Part shown: piece after piece, positions 27,880 to 37,438 of the stretch | Numbering within the stretch: the stretch's first letter is position 1 | How the letters are laid out: each line of letters starts with the position of its first letter | Translations under genes and position numbers: made by a program | NCBI RefSeq assembly: GCF_006365315.1 | Contig: NZ_CP040968.1 | Location: forward strand, 1-64,000 | Direction of reading: 5' to 3' | Source: Candidatus Methylopumilus universalis | GTDB taxonomy: Bacteria > Pseudomonadota > Gammaproteobacteria > Burkholderiales > Methylophilaceae | Length of the DNA stretch: 64,000 bases | The notes under the pieces: model-generated | What the model saw: the letters and a program-made list of their open reading frames with translations, nothing else | Databases searched by the model: none | Told to the model about the DNA's origin: nothing

Positions 27880-28107
27880 TTATTTATTTTTTAAGTATGG
27901 ATTAATAAGATCATCAACCATTTGATGAAGTGCTTCTTTCATTTGCTTTTCAGAGACTTCCATTAAAAGACCATCTTCAATAGCGTCTTGAGAAAGCTGC
28001 TTTAATTCATCAAAGTTTTCTTTCATGACTTTAATTTTTTCTGTACATGACACGACGGATTTATCGTCACGAATCCAAGTAGGCCATTTATTTTTTAATT
28101 TATCCAT
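27880..28107 (-). CDS. Small conserved-looking protein between rdgB and hemW
   Basis: 75 residues, soluble, acidic-to-neutral, predicted mostly helical, with WPTWIRDDKSVVSCTEKIKV near the N-terminus and KQMKEALHQMVDDLINPYLK at the C-terminus. The start overlaps the rdgB stop by 8 bp and the stop is 7 bp from hemW, so it is locked into the rph-rdgB-hemW transcript. I do not recognise a characterised family. The tight overlaps and codon pattern argue that it is a real gene. Confidence 0.75.
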   Translation of the reverse strand: MDKLKNKWPTWIRDDKSVVSCTEKIKVMKENFDELKQLSQDAIEDGLLMEVSEKQMKEALHQMVDDLINPYLKNK

Positions 28108-28696
28108 AAATCTGATTCAGTTTTAATTTAAGTTTATGTAACGCTTGTCCGCGATGACTAATTCGATTTTTGACGTCTGACGGTAATTCTGCCACAGCTT
28201 TTTCAGTCATATGATCTAAAAATAACGGGTCATAACCAAACCCACCGGAGCCTCTGGGGGATTTTAAAATCTCCCCATGCCATGTTCCTTCAACAACAAT
28301 AGGTTCAGGATCAAATTCATGTTTTACAAATACAATGACACAAGTGTAATGTGCTTTTCGATTCGACTCGTTTTCTAAACTTTTTAAAAGTTTTTCATTA
28401 TTTTTTTGATCTGATGAAGGCTCACCTGCGAATCGGGCCGATAAGACACCAGGTTTGCCGTCCAAGACATCCACGCAAATACCTGAATCATCTGCAATGG
28501 CAGGTAATTTAGACAAGCGACTTGCATGTCTTGCTTTAATAAGTGCGTTCTCAAGGAATGTATAAAAAGGCTCTTCAGCGGCATCAATTTTAAAATGCGA
28601 TTGAGGAAGTATCTCAACGTTCATATCTTCTAAGATCGATTGAATTTCGATGAGTTTTTTGGCATTGCTTGTTGCAATGACGATTTGATTCTTCAT
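28100..28696 (-). CDS. rdgB: Non-canonical purine NTP pyrophosphatase (Ham1/RdgB)
   Basis: Hydrolyses XTP, ITP and dITP to the monophosphates, cleaning the nucleotide pool. The 198-residue length and motifs match RdgB: IATSNAKKLIEIQSIL at the N-terminus, IADDSGICVDVLDGKPGVLSAR around 65-85, GTWHGEI, and GFGYDPLFL near residue 150 followed by SHRGQAL. The start codon is 4 bp after the rph stop, and the gene overlaps the following small gene by 8 bp. Confidence 0.97.
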   Translation of the reverse strand: MKNQIVIATSNAKKLIEIQSILEDMNVEILPQSHFKIDAAEEPFYTFLENALIKARHASRLSKLPAIADDSGICVDVLDGKPGVLSARFAGEPSSDQKNNEKLLKSLENESNRKAHYTCVIVFVKHEFDPEPIVVEGTWHGEILKSPRGSGGFGYDPLFLDHMTEKAVAELPSDVKNRISHRGQALHKLKLKLNQIYG

Positions 28697-28700
28697 GAAA

Positions 28701-29414
28701 TTACTTTAAAACATTTTTTTGTAATTGAATGAGTTCTTTAATGCCTTGTGCTGCAAGGTCAGACATCTGGTCCATCATTTCACGTGAAAAAGGCGTTCCT
28801 TCTGCGGTACCTTGAATTTCCACAAAACCCCCTGAGCCCGTCATGACAATATTCATGTCTGTGTCACAACTTGAATCTTCACTGTAATCCAAATCTAATA
28901 GTGGGTTTCCTTCGTGGAGCCCTACAGAGATAGCTGCCACAGAATCAATGAGCGGCGATTCTGAAATGAGTTTTTTATCCATCAGATGTTTAATAGCATC
29001 ATGCACCGCGACATAAGCACCTGTAATGCTAGCTGTGCGTGTGCCACCATCGGCTTGAATGACGTCGCAATCAATTTGAATGGTGCGTTCGCCTAGTTTT
29101 TTTAAATCAATAATCGCGCGCAAGCTACGCCCAATAAGACGTTGTATTTCTTGCGTCCGACCAGATTGTTTTCCGCGCGCCGCCTCTCTATCCATTCTCG
29201 ATCCTGTCGATCTTGGGAGCATGCCATATTCAGCCGTAATCCAACCTTGACTTTGACCCTTTAAAAAAGAAGGTACTTTTTCATCAATACTTGCAGTGCA
29301 AAGTACATGTGTGTCACCGAATTTAATCAAGACGGAGCCTTCTGCATGTTTTGTGTAATGCCTAATAATTTCAACCGGTCTTAATTGGTTGTGAGCGCGT
29401 TGATTTAATCTCAT
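28701..29414 (-). CDS. rph: Ribonuclease PH
   Basis: Phosphorolytic 3' exoribonuclease that trims tRNA precursors and degrades structured RNA. The 237-residue protein has [19 protein letters not shown] at the N-terminus, [18 protein letters not shown], the phosphate-binding arginine region [17 protein letters not shown] near residue 90, and [21 protein letters not shown] near 115. Length equals that of E. coli intact Rph (238). It is the first gene of the rph-rdgB-hemW cluster and is divergent from yicC across about 100 bp. Confidence 0.98.
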   Translation of the reverse strand: MRLNQRAHNQLRPVEIIRHYTKHAEGSVLIKFGDTHVLCTASIDEKVPSFLKGQSQGWITAEYGMLPRSTGSRMDREAARGKQSGRTQEIQRLIGRSLRAIIDLKKLGERTIQIDCDVIQADGGTRTASITGAYVAVHDAIKHLMDKKLISESPLIDSVAAISVGLHEGNPLLDLDYSEDSSCDTDMNIVMTGSGGFVEIQGTAEGTPFSREMMDQMSDLAAQGIKELIQLQKNVLK

Positions 29415-29547
29415 AGTCTTCTTCCTCGATAGAAGTCGTCATTATAAGCTAGCTTTAATTGATTGATATCTTGTCATTTAAAGGTTTTAGTCGCAAATGC
29501 AACTATAGATTGATAAAATGACATTTAAACATCGAATTGGATACCCT

Positions 29548-30414
29548 ATGGCTTTAAGTATGACCGGTTTTTCCTTTAAAGAAGCAGATACTGAGCAAGG
29601 TATCTTGCTCCTTGAATTTCGGTCTTTAAATAATCGATATCTAGAACTTCAGGTTAAATTGGATGAATCTTTAAGATCTTTCGAGCCTATGATTCGAGAT
29701 CTGATATCAGCCGAAATTAAAAGAGGCAAAGTAGATTGCAGAATCTATTTCAAATCTAAAACACATGCACTTGATGTTAAAAATGTAGATCCAGCGAAGT
29801 TAAAACAACTCGCTAGCTCAGTCGATGAAATTGCAAAACATTTCTCCCATGTACAACCGATTAATGCCCTCGACATCTTAAAAACGAGTGAAATCATGCA
29901 TGACCAATCCGTGGACATGAATATGCTCGAACAAGATCTTAAAAAAAATCTCAAAGAAGCCTTATTAGAAATTCAATTATCTAAAGCGCGTGAAGGTGAA
30001 AAATTACAAAAGATTTTATTGGATAAATTGAAAGATATTGAGGTACTCGTAGGCGAAGCTAAAAAAATTCTACCCATTTTAATCAAAGATTATCAAACTA
30101 AGATTGAAGATAAATTTAAGCAAGCTTTGATCGCGATCGATGATGATCGATTGAAGCAAGAGTTTCTTATCTTTATTCAAAAGATGGATATTGATGAAGA
30201 GCTTAATAGAATTACATCCCATATTGATGAAGTTAGACGTTTACTTAAAGCTGATGGGGCCATTGGTAAAAAACTAGACTTTATGATGCAAGAACTAAAT
30301 CGTGAGGCCAATACTTTAGGTTCGAAATCCATTTCACCTAAAACGTCACAAATATCAGTGGATTTAAAAGTTTTGATTGAGCAAATGCGCGAACAAATTC
30401 AAAATATTGAATAA
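29548..30414 (+). CDS. yicC: YicC family endoribonuclease-like protein
   Basis: I place the start at the ATG giving MALSMTGFSF, which matches the MxxSMTGF start of the family; an in-frame ATG 30 bp upstream would add ten residues. The resulting 288 residues contain the YicC N-terminal domain (LEFRSLNNRYLELQVKL, RGKVDCRIYF) and the C-terminal DUF1732 domain (DEELNRITSHIDEVRRLL and GKKLDFMMQELNREANTLGSK). E. coli YicC has been reported to act in RNA (RyhB) turnover as an endoribonuclease. It is the first gene of the yicC-gmk-rpoZ-spoT-ridA-recG-ubiC series. Confidence 0.95.
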   Translation: MALSMTGFSFKEADTEQGILLLEFRSLNNRYLELQVKLDESLRSFEPMIRDLISAEIKRGKVDCRIYFKSKTHALDVKNVDPAKLKQLASSVDEIAKHFSHVQPINALDILKTSEIMHDQSVDMNMLEQDLKKNLKEALLEIQLSKAREGEKLQKILLDKLKDIEVLVGEAKKILPILIKDYQTKIEDKFKQALIAIDDDRLKQEFLIFIQKMDIDEELNRITSHIDEVRRLLKADGAIGKKLDFMMQELNREANTLGSKSISPKTSQISVDLKVLIEQMREQIQNIE

Positions 30415-30433
30415 TAACGACTAAAGAATATCT

Positions 30434-31045
30434 ATGAGCCAAGCCCATTTATTTATTATTGCAGCAGCTTCCGGTGCCGGTAAGACGACACTTGTAAAAG
30501 CCCTATTAAATAAAGACAGAGATCTTCAAGCTTCTGTGTCTCACACAACTCGCAAACCTCGGCCAGGTGAAGTAGATGGTGTGGATTATCATTTTGTTGA
30601 TGAAGCAACCTTTATAGATTTGAAGAAGAAAGGTGAATTTTTAGAATCTGCCGAATGCCATGGTGGTATGTATGGCACAAGTAAAAAATCAGTGCAGTCC
30701 ATTCTCGATCAAAAAAAAGATGTGATTCTAGAAATCGATTGGCAAGGCGCCCAGGCTCTCAAAGCCCAATTTAAGGAGGCTGTATCAATCTTTGTATTGC
30801 CACCTTCTGTTGAAACGCTTGCAGAAAGATTAAATAACCGCGGACATGATAGTGAAGAAACGATTGCAATGAGACTTGCGGCTGCGCGAGAAGAGATGAG
30901 CCATGTAGATGAGTTCGATTATGTTACAATCAATGATGACTTTGAAGTAGCGCTCCACGATCTTATGGCTATTATTCGATCCACTCGATTAATGTGTCAT
31001 ATTCAGCTTACACGACATAGCCACTTAATTAAAAACTTGACTTGA
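30434..31045 (+). CDS. gmk: Guanylate kinase
   Basis: Phosphorylates GMP to GDP. 203 residues with the P-loop [17 protein letters not shown] at 8-24, the GMP-binding [19 protein letters not shown] segment near residue 38, [17 protein letters not shown], and [11 protein letters not shown] near residue 100. The adjacent rpoZ and spoT genes form a functional set: GDP/GTP supply, the RNA polymerase omega subunit needed for ppGpp binding, and ppGpp metabolism. It is 19 bp after yicC and 16 bp before rpoZ. Confidence 0.98.
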   Translation: MSQAHLFIIAAASGAGKTTLVKALLNKDRDLQASVSHTTRKPRPGEVDGVDYHFVDEATFIDLKKKGEFLESAECHGGMYGTSKKSVQSILDQKKDVILEIDWQGAQALKAQFKEAVSIFVLPPSVETLAERLNNRGHDSEETIAMRLAAAREEMSHVDEFDYVTINDDFEVALHDLMAIIRSTRLMCHIQLTRHSHLIKNLT

Positions 31046-31061
31046 AATTTGGAGAAATAAC

Positions 31062-31277
31062 ATGGCACGAATTACAGTAGATGATTGTTTAGAGATGATT
31101 CCTAATCGCTTTAAACTTACTTTAGCTGCCGCTTACCGCGCAAGACAATTAGCTAATGGTGCTGAAGCTTTAGTAAGCACGCATGGCTTAAGAGACAAGC
31201 CTACGGTATTAGCATTAAGAGAAATCGCAGCAGGTAAAGTTGGTCTTGATATCTTAAATAGAAAAACAACATACTAA
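31062..31277 (+). CDS. rpoZ: RNA polymerase omega subunit
   Basis: 71 residues, with the omega start [19 protein letters not shown], the [14 protein letters not shown] helix, and [15 protein letters not shown]. Omega helps assemble RNA polymerase and forms one of the two ppGpp sites (with beta-prime). Shorter than E. coli omega (91 residues) because the acidic C-terminal extension is missing, as is common in betaproteobacteria. Gene order gmk-rpoZ-spoT is conserved. The GGGCTTAAAGCCCC stem after the stop is short and lacks a T-run, so read-through to spoT is expected. Confidence 0.97.
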   Translation: MARITVDDCLEMIPNRFKLTLAAAYRARQLANGAEALVSTHGLRDKPTVLALREIAAGKVGLDILNRKTTY

Positions 31278-31320
31278 ATTTCTTAAATAGGGCTTAAAGC
31301 CCCCTCAAGAGAAAAAGACC

Positions 31321-33522
31321 ATGGCTAGTACCGCTCATTTTAATAAAGCGGATGCTCAAAAAACACCGCCACTTCCGTTACTGCCTGTCGATAACGAAGC
31401 GTCGGAACTCACAATCCTCCTTAAGACTTATTTAAAAACGAAAGATATCCAGAAGATATGGGATGCCTATCGATTTAGTGAAGAAGCACATCACGGCCAA
31501 TCCAGAAGAAGTGGTGAGCCGTACATTGTGCACCCTGTTGCTGTAGCATGTACTTTAGCTAAGCTTCATCTTGATGCCCCTACAATTCTTGCAGCCCTTC
31601 TTCATGATGTTGTTGAAGATACAACCATTACCAATAAAGAAATTGAAAAAAAATTTGGCAAACAAGTCTCTGTATTAGTCGACGGTTTATCTAAGCTCGA
31701 CAAAATTGAATTTCAAGATGCGACAGAAGCGCAAGCCGAAAATTTTAGAAAAATGTTACTGGCAATGTCAAATGACGTTCGTGTTATTTTAGTAAAGTTA
31801 GCTGATCGTCTTCATAATATGCAAACGTTAGATGTTTTAAGACCTGAAAAACAAAAACGTATCGCGCAAGAAACTCACGATATTTATGCACCTATTGCAA
31901 ATCGATTAGGTTTAAATGCCATTTATCAAGAGCTTGAAGATTTAAGTTTTAAACACCTCTACCCCATGCGCTATCGTGCGATTCAAAAAGCTATGAAAGC
32001 TTCTCGAGGCAATCGTCGCGAAGTCGTTAAGAAAATTACGGCAGCTATTCAACAAAAATTAACTGAGATGAAAATGGATGCAGAAGTCTCAGGGCGAGAA
32101 AAAAATACTTATAGTATTTATAAAAAGATGAGCGAAAAAAGCATGTCTTTTGCACAAATCAACGACATCTATGCCTTTAGGATTATTGTGAAAGAAGCGA
32201 ATGATGCTTATTCTGCATTAGGCGCATTACATAGCTTATATAAACCTCTTCCAGGGAAATTTAAAGATTACATTGCCATTCCAAAAGCTAATGGTTATCA
32301 ATCTCTGCATACAAGTTTATTTGGACCTTTCGGCACCCCTATTGAAGTGCAAATTCGTAGTGAAAAAATGCACAAACTTGCAGAAGCAGGCGTCGCAGCG
32401 CATTGGCTTTATAAAACGAAAGACGCACACCTTACTGAACTTCAACAACAAACGCATCAATGGTTAAAACGTCTTTTAGAAATTCAATCAGATAGCGCTG
32501 ATTCACTCGAATTCTTAGAGCATTTAAAAGTTGATCTTTTCCCTGACGAAGTTTATGTATTCACTCCCAAAGGAAAAATTCTGGCATTACCAAAAGGTTC
32601 AACAGCAGTTGACTTTGCATATGCGGTGCATAGTGATGTAGGTAATTGTTGTGTGGCTGCAAAATACAATCAAGAACTTGTCCCTCTTCGTGCTGAAGTC
32701 CATAACGGCGATCACATAGAAATTATTACCGCCCCTTTAGCTAAACCCAATCCAGCATGGCTTAATTTTGTGATTACAGGAAAAGCAAGATCACACATTA
32801 GACAATATTTAAAATCGATTGAATCAGAAGAGTCTTCGAGACTTGGCGAAGGTATGCTTAATCAAGCACTCAAAGCACTTCATATCAGCCCGTCATCGAT
32901 CAAAGAATCTCATTGGAAAAAATTAATCAGTGATTATGGCGTTAAAACCAAAGAAGAGATTTTGGCTGAAATTGGTTTAGGAAAGCGTATGAACGTGATG
33001 GTGGCTCATCAATTGATTAGTTTTATGGATGGGGTGAGCCATGTTAAAGGCAAACATAAGCAATTGGATGTCATCACCATTAAAGGTTCTGAGAGTATGG
33101 CGATTCAATTGGCAATATGTTGTCATCCAATTCCAGGCGATCCTATTTTAGGATTTATTAACAAAGACAAAGGGCTTGTTGTTCACACGCATGATTGCTT
33201 AGCGATTCGTAAATTCAAACTTGATCCTGATAAATGGCTTGATGTTGAATGGGATCCAAATCCAGATCGATTATTTAAAGTCAATTTACAAATTATGGTA
33301 TTAAATGAGCGCGGCATGCTCGCTAAAATTTCATCCGTGATTGCAGAATCAGATTCAAATATCGATAATGTGAATGTTGAAGAATCCGATGGTGGACACT
33401 TTGTAAATGTTAACTTTATTGTGCAGGTTCATAACCGTATTCATTTGGCAGATCTCATGCGAAACTTAAGAAAGATTAGTGATATTTCTAGAATTAGCCG
33501 CGTCAAGATGAAAACCTTTTAA
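31321..33522 (+). CDS. spoT: Bifunctional (p)ppGpp synthetase/hydrolase SpoT
   Basis: 733 residues in the long RelA/SpoT layout: HD hydrolase domain (SGEPYIVHPVAVA and LLHDVVEDT around 75-105, KLADRLHNMQTL near 165), synthetase domain (IYAFRIIV, YKPLPGKFKDYIAIPKANGYQSLH around 285-330), TGS domain (DEVYVFTPKGKILALPKG near 415), a helical/zinc-finger-like region with CCHPIPGD, and a C-terminal ACT domain. The intact HD residues and the location beside rpoZ identify SpoT rather than hydrolase-dead RelA. With DksA encoded 28 kb away, the window holds the stringent-response core. Confidence 0.95.
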   Translation: MASTAHFNKADAQKTPPLPLLPVDNEASELTILLKTYLKTKDIQKIWDAYRFSEEAHHGQSRRSGEPYIVHPVAVACTLAKLHLDAPTILAALLHDVVEDTTITNKEIEKKFGKQVSVLVDGLSKLDKIEFQDATEAQAENFRKMLLAMSNDVRVILVKLADRLHNMQTLDVLRPEKQKRIAQETHDIYAPIANRLGLNAIYQELEDLSFKHLYPMRYRAIQKAMKASRGNRREVVKKITAAIQQKLTEMKMDAEVSGREKNTYSIYKKMSEKSMSFAQINDIYAFRIIVKEANDAYSALGALHSLYKPLPGKFKDYIAIPKANGYQSLHTSLFGPFGTPIEVQIRSEKMHKLAEAGVAAHWLYKTKDAHLTELQQQTHQWLKRLLEIQSDSADSLEFLEHLKVDLFPDEVYVFTPKGKILALPKGSTAVDFAYAVHSDVGNCCVAAKYNQELVPLRAEVHNGDHIEIITAPLAKPNPAWLNFVITGKARSHIRQYLKSIESEESSRLGEGMLNQALKALHISPSSIKESHWKKLISDYGVKTKEEILAEIGLGKRMNVMVAHQLISFMDGVSHVKGKHKQLDVITIKGSESMAIQLAICCHPIPGDPILGFINKDKGLVVHTHDCLAIRKFKLDPDKWLDVEWDPNPDRLFKVNLQIMVLNERGMLAKISSVIAESDSNIDNVNVEESDGGHFVNVNFIVQVHNRIHLADLMRNLRKISDISRISRVKMKTF

Positions 33523-33552
33523 GCAACTTATTAAAAAAGAAAGACTTAAGAA

Positions 33553-33930
33553 ATGACAAAAGAAATTATTCAAACTACAAATGCCCCAGAGGCGATTGGT
33601 ACATATTCTCAAGCTGTCAAAACTGGCAATACTATCTACTTGTCAGGGCAAATTGCACTCGATCCCGAATCTATGAAGTTAGTTGAGGGCATTGAGGCAC
33701 AAATTCATCAGGTATTTAAGAATTTAAAATCAGTCGTTGAAGCTTCTGGCGCTCAATTAAGTGACATCGTTAAAATAAATATATATTTAACAGATTTGTC
33801 GCATTTTGCTTTGGTTAATACCATCATGGGCGAATATTTTACGAAACCCTACCCAGCAAGAGCTGCAGTAGGTGTTGCATCGCTTCCTAGAAATGCACTT
33901 ATTGAAGCTGATGGTGTTGTTGTTATTTAA
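33553..33930 (+). CDS. ridA: RidA family reactive-intermediate deaminase
   Basis: Trimer-forming enzyme that hydrolyses reactive enamine/imine intermediates released by PLP enzymes. The 125-residue protein has [30 protein letters not shown], the YLTDLSHF segment, and the signature [22 protein letters not shown] with the key arginine (R105 in E. coli numbering). It lies 30 bp after spoT with an AAGAAAG ribosome-binding site, the common spoT-ridA-recG order. Confidence 0.96.
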   Translation: MTKEIIQTTNAPEAIGTYSQAVKTGNTIYLSGQIALDPESMKLVEGIEAQIHQVFKNLKSVVEASGAQLSDIVKINIYLTDLSHFALVNTIMGEYFTKPYPARAAVGVASLPRNALIEADGVVVI

Positions 33931-33957
33931 ATTATTTCTATTTAAGAGTATTTCAAT

Positions 33958-36021
33958 CTGACTTCTCTAGCCGAGCTTAAGCTTTTTACCCCTTCAGTAT
34001 TAAATAAGCTCAAAAAATTGGGCGTTGAAGATGTATTTAGTTTAGCTATGCATCTTCCAATTCGTTATATCGATGAAACTATCGTGACACCTATTCGTGA
34101 TATTCAAATGGGTGAGCTATCTCAAATAGAAGCAGAAGTTATCAGAGCTGAAATTGTTTATAAGCCCAAAAAAATGCTTATAGTACAAGTTAAAGATGCA
34201 TCTGGTAGTTTGCAGCTTAGATTTTTACATTTTTATCCAAGTCAAATGAAAATATTTGAACCAGGGTCTCGCATTCGTATTTTAGGAGAGGCTCGTCATA
34301 ATTTATTTGCATTCGAGATGATTCATCCACAATGTAAATTAATCAGAGACAGCGATGTCTTGCCTCAGTCATTAACGCCTATTTATTCATTAGTTGCAGG
34401 TGTGGGACAAAAAATAGTCAAAGATGCGATTGATAAGTTGTTTCATCACTTTGATTTAAAAACTTATTTAAAAGATTTATTTTTACCATCCATTTATGAG
34501 AAATTATACTTACCAAATCTTTATGAAAGTTTAGAAAGTATTCATCATCCAAAAGATTTTAAAGAAGTTGTAAGTCATGAGGCTTTTACAAGCAAGCCTT
34601 ATCAAAGAATTATCTTTGATGAATTTTTAGCACAACAATTATCATTAAGATCTAATTATTTGATAAGACGAGCACTTTCAGCTATGCCATTAAAAGCTAA
34701 AAATAAACTCACAACCATTTTTATGGATAAGCTCGAATTTGATTTAACTGATGCGCAGAAAAAAGTCATTCAAGAAATTAAAAATGATCTTGAAAGAAAT
34801 TATCCGATGCAAAGGCTATTACAGGGTGACGTAGGTAGTGGTAAAACAGTAGTAGCAACAATCGCAGCTCTGCAAGTTGTTGAGAATGGAAGTCAGGTTG
34901 CTTTTATGGCGCCTACTGAAATTTTAGCGGAACAACACTATCGTAAACTTTGCGAGTGGCTAACTCCTTTAGACATAGAGGTCGCATGGCTAACAGGCAG
35001 TCAGTCCAAAAAAGATCGTGAGATTTCATTAAAAATGACGCAATCCGGTGAAGCACATATTGTAGTGGGCACGCATGCACTTTTTCAAGAGCACGTCATC
35101 TTTAATAAATTAGGTTTAAGTATTATTGATGAACAGCATCGATTTGGTGTTGAGCAAAGATTGGCGTTACGAAAAAAAGGTCAATTAGATAAAGCAAATG
35201 AACCTCATCAATTGATGATGAGTGCTACACCAATTCCTAGAACACTTTCTATGAGTTATTTTGCAGATCTTGATGTGTCTATTATTGATGAATTGCCTAA
35301 AGGCCGTGAAGCGATTGTGACAAAACTTTTTTCAGAAGATCGACGCGATGAAATTTTAAAAAGAGTGCATGAGGTATGTCATACAGGCGCTCAAGTTTAC
35401 TGGGTATGCCCTTTGATTGAAGAAAGTGAAGTATTACAACTTCAAACCGCAGAAGAAACATATTTAAATATGCAGTCTCATTTTCAAGATTTGAAAGTGG
35501 GCCTGGCCCACGGGCGAATGAAGTCATCAGAAAAACAAAAAGTCATGTCTGATTTTGTGAAGGGCGATATTCAATTATTGGTAGCGACTACAGTGATTGA
35601 AGTAGGTGTTGATGTGCCCAATGCCACATTAATGGTGATTGAAAATGCAGAGCGCATGGGTCTTTCGCAATTACATCAGCTTAGAGGTCGTGTGGGACGT
35701 GGCTCACTAAAAAGTACATGTATATTATTATTTCAAAAAAAATTATCAGAGCTTGCACGACAAAGACTCAAAGTGATTTTTGAAAATACGGATGGATTCA
35801 TCATTGCCCAAGAAGATTTAAATATAAGAGGGCCTGGAGAGTTTTTAGGGGTGCGTCAAAGTGGCGTGCCTATGTTACGTATTGCAAATCTTAATCGTGA
35901 TTATAAATTATTAGAAGAAGCCAAAACGATCGCTGATCAATTATTAGAAGATTATCCAGAAGCATCTTATCTTCATTTAAAGCGCTGGCTAAATCATGCG
36001 AATGAAAGGGTGAAGGTATAA
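33958..36021 (+). CDS. recG: ATP-dependent DNA helicase RecG (proposed CTG start)
   Basis: Branch-migrating helicase that remodels stalled forks and Holliday junctions. Helicase motifs: LLQGDVGSGKTVVA (Walker A), IIDEQHRFGVEQR (DEQH box), MSATPIPRTL and LHQLRGRVGRG. The first conventional start is a TTG at 34018, but the reading frame continues upstream, after a TAA stop at 33943, as LTSLAELKLFTPSVLNKLKKLG, which aligns with the usual RecG N-terminus. There is no ATG, GTG or TTG in that stretch; a CTG at 33958 follows AAGAG with 9-nt spacing. Starting there gives 687 residues, against 693 for E. coli RecG. The next gene, ubiC, starts 1 bp after the stop. Confidence 0.9.
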   Translation: MTSLAELKLFTPSVLNKLKKLGVEDVFSLAMHLPIRYIDETIVTPIRDIQMGELSQIEAEVIRAEIVYKPKKMLIVQVKDASGSLQLRFLHFYPSQMKIFEPGSRIRILGEARHNLFAFEMIHPQCKLIRDSDVLPQSLTPIYSLVAGVGQKIVKDAIDKLFHHFDLKTYLKDLFLPSIYEKLYLPNLYESLESIHHPKDFKEVVSHEAFTSKPYQRIIFDEFLAQQLSLRSNYLIRRALSAMPLKAKNKLTTIFMDKLEFDLTDAQKKVIQEIKNDLERNYPMQRLLQGDVGSGKTVVATIAALQVVENGSQVAFMAPTEILAEQHYRKLCEWLTPLDIEVAWLTGSQSKKDREISLKMTQSGEAHIVVGTHALFQEHVIFNKLGLSIIDEQHRFGVEQRLALRKKGQLDKANEPHQLMMSATPIPRTLSMSYFADLDVSIIDELPKGREAIVTKLFSEDRRDEILKRVHEVCHTGAQVYWVCPLIEESEVLQLQTAEETYLNMQSHFQDLKVGLAHGRMKSSEKQKVMSDFVKGDIQLLVATTVIEVGVDVPNATLMVIENAERMGLSQLHQLRGRVGRGSLKSTCILLFQKKLSELARQRLKVIFENTDGFIIAQEDLNIRGPGEFLGVRQSGVPMLRIANLNRDYKLLEEAKTIADQLLEDYPEASYLHLKRWLNHANERVKV

Positions 36022-36022
36022 A

Positions 36023-36499
36023 ATGGTTTGGTTAAAATCACCCACAGTTGAAGGTAACGAATTTTCATGGTTGACAGAAGAAGGTTCTTTAACAGAACGA
36101 TTACAAAAAGAATTTAATGATGTCAAAGTTGATGTGATCTATGAAGGTAATGCTCCCGAAGAAAAATCTAACTATACCCGCGAAGTCATTATTAAGAGTC
36201 ATAATAAGCCAATGATTTTTGCAAGAACTTCATTAAAAGATAATGATCTTAATGGCGTCTGGAGTTGTTTAAAAACACTTGGCCAACACTCACTCGCAAA
36301 TATTTTATTTAAAGATGATCTAATTTTAAGACGCTCCCTGCTTTATAAGTTATGTGAGCCTCCTGATGATTTGTATTCATATTTAAAATCACTTGATTTG
36401 CTAGATCATGAAACTATATGGCTAAGAAAATCAGAATGGGAAAAAAACGGTAAAGTACTTTTGCTCATCGAGGTATTTTTGCCAAATCTTTTCAATTAA
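36023..36499 (+). CDS. ubiC: Chorismate pyruvate-lyase
   Basis: Converts chorismate to 4-hydroxybenzoate, the first dedicated step of ubiquinone synthesis. The 158-residue protein shows the UbiC pattern FSWLTEEGSLTERLQKEF, the REVII...FARTSL segment near residue 55-75, LGQHSLANILF near 90 and the product-site IWLRKSEW region at the end. It starts one base after recG. Its usual neighbour ubiA is here 8 kb downstream, with a tonB-like gene and a two-partner secretion locus in between. Confidence 0.88.
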   Translation: MVWLKSPTVEGNEFSWLTEEGSLTERLQKEFNDVKVDVIYEGNAPEEKSNYTREVIIKSHNKPMIFARTSLKDNDLNGVWSCLKTLGQHSLANILFKDDLILRRSLLYKLCEPPDDLYSYLKSLDLLDHETIWLRKSEWEKNGKVLLLIEVFLPNLFN

Positions 36500-36584
36500 A
36501 GATGAAATTACTGAGAGCTTAATGTTTTAGGCTATAATTTTTTAATTACTAAACTCTTCGACTAATTTTTAAAGCTATAAGCCA

Positions 36585-37334
36585 TTGAAATCTCCCGCCT
36601 TTTTTTATCGTGAATTTGACTTGCCGCGTGCAATTGCTCTATCGATTCTTGTTCATCTTTTGGTCCTTTTTCTTCTGTTACCAAAAATGAATAATCATGA
36701 TTTGAAGATGCCACCACCTATGCAGGTAAGCTTGGCTGAGCCTAAATCAACAGAAAATAAACCAAGCCCAGAAAAAGAGAAATCTCCAGAATCGCCAAAG
36801 CCTGAAGTAAAAAAGCCAGAGCCACCTAAGCCGGAAATTAAAAAGGAACCACTTCCCATCCCTGACAAAACGCCAACGACAGTCCCTTTAAGTAAACCGC
36901 AAGTTTCAGTTAAACCAAAAGAGGAGCAGGTAACTGAAACAAACCCAAAGCCCGAAGCTAACCCAACGCGGGTAATTACAAAAGCTGCTGATGCTCCACA
37001 AGAGACAAAAACAGTAAATGCCCCTTCGCCGGATAAAGTAACTGAAGCAACCAATGATTACAGTAGTTTATTGGCAGCAGCCATTGCGAAATATAAACAG
37101 TATCCAAAAATTGCTCAAATGCGCGGCTGGCAAGGATTGATTATTATTGAACTGCAATTAAATCCTCAAGGCACAGTGATTTATTCCCAAATTAAAAAAA
37201 GTAGTGGTTATGACGTGCTAGATCAAGAAGCGCTTGAAATGATAAAAAGAGCATCCCCTTTCCCACAGCCTCCCGAGGCGCTTAGAAGTAAAAACTTTAC
37301 TGTTTTAGTTCCAATTTCATTCAAACTCGAATAA
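36585..37334 (+). CDS. TonB-like energy transducer
   Basis: 249 residues: a short cytoplasmic N-terminus, one membrane anchor (about 15-34, IALSILVHLLVLFLLL), a long Pro/Lys/Glu-rich periplasmic spacer (about 50-150, many KPEPPKPE-type units), and a C-terminal TonB domain (about 160-249, with AAAIAKYKQYPKIAQMRGWQG and GYDVLDQEALEMIKRASPFPQPP). The start is TTG. TonB proteins couple the ExbB/ExbD proton motor to outer-membrane receptors, but neither exbB/exbD nor a receptor gene lies nearby. A perfect TATAAT at 36533-36538 may be its -10. It separates ubiC from the TPS genes. Confidence 0.85.
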   Translation: MKSPAFFYREFDLPRAIALSILVHLLVLFLLLPKMNNHDLKMPPPMQVSLAEPKSTENKPSPEKEKSPESPKPEVKKPEPPKPEIKKEPLPIPDKTPTTVPLSKPQVSVKPKEEQVTETNPKPEANPTRVITKAADAPQETKTVNAPSPDKVTEATNDYSSLLAAAIAKYKQYPKIAQMRGWQGLIIIELQLNPQGTVIYSQIKKSSGYDVLDQEALEMIKRASPFPQPPEALRSKNFTVLVPISFKLE

Positions 37335-37408
37335 TTTTTGCACGTTTTTTGTGTATTTTCCCCGATAGCTTACATATTTTTGTAAGCCATAATTGATATA
37401 TGAAGTGA

Positions 37409-37438
37409 CCATGTAAATTTAGATTAAATCCATGTAAA
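37409..37438. promoter_or_regulatory. Direct repeat upstream of the TPS exoprotein gene
   Basis: CCATGTAAA occurs at 37409-37417 and again at 37430-37438, 21 bp apart (two helical turns), 35-64 bp before the exoprotein start codon. The same gap holds a 7-bp hairpin (GCTTACA/TGTAAGC, 37368-37387). Spacing suggests tandem binding on one face of the DNA; this is inference. Confidence 0.35.

Noticed and set aside
36695-37054. 119-codon Gly/Ser-rich minus-strand frame opposite the tonB-like gene
   Set aside because: Mirror of the Pro/Lys-rich spacer; low-complexity antisense reading.
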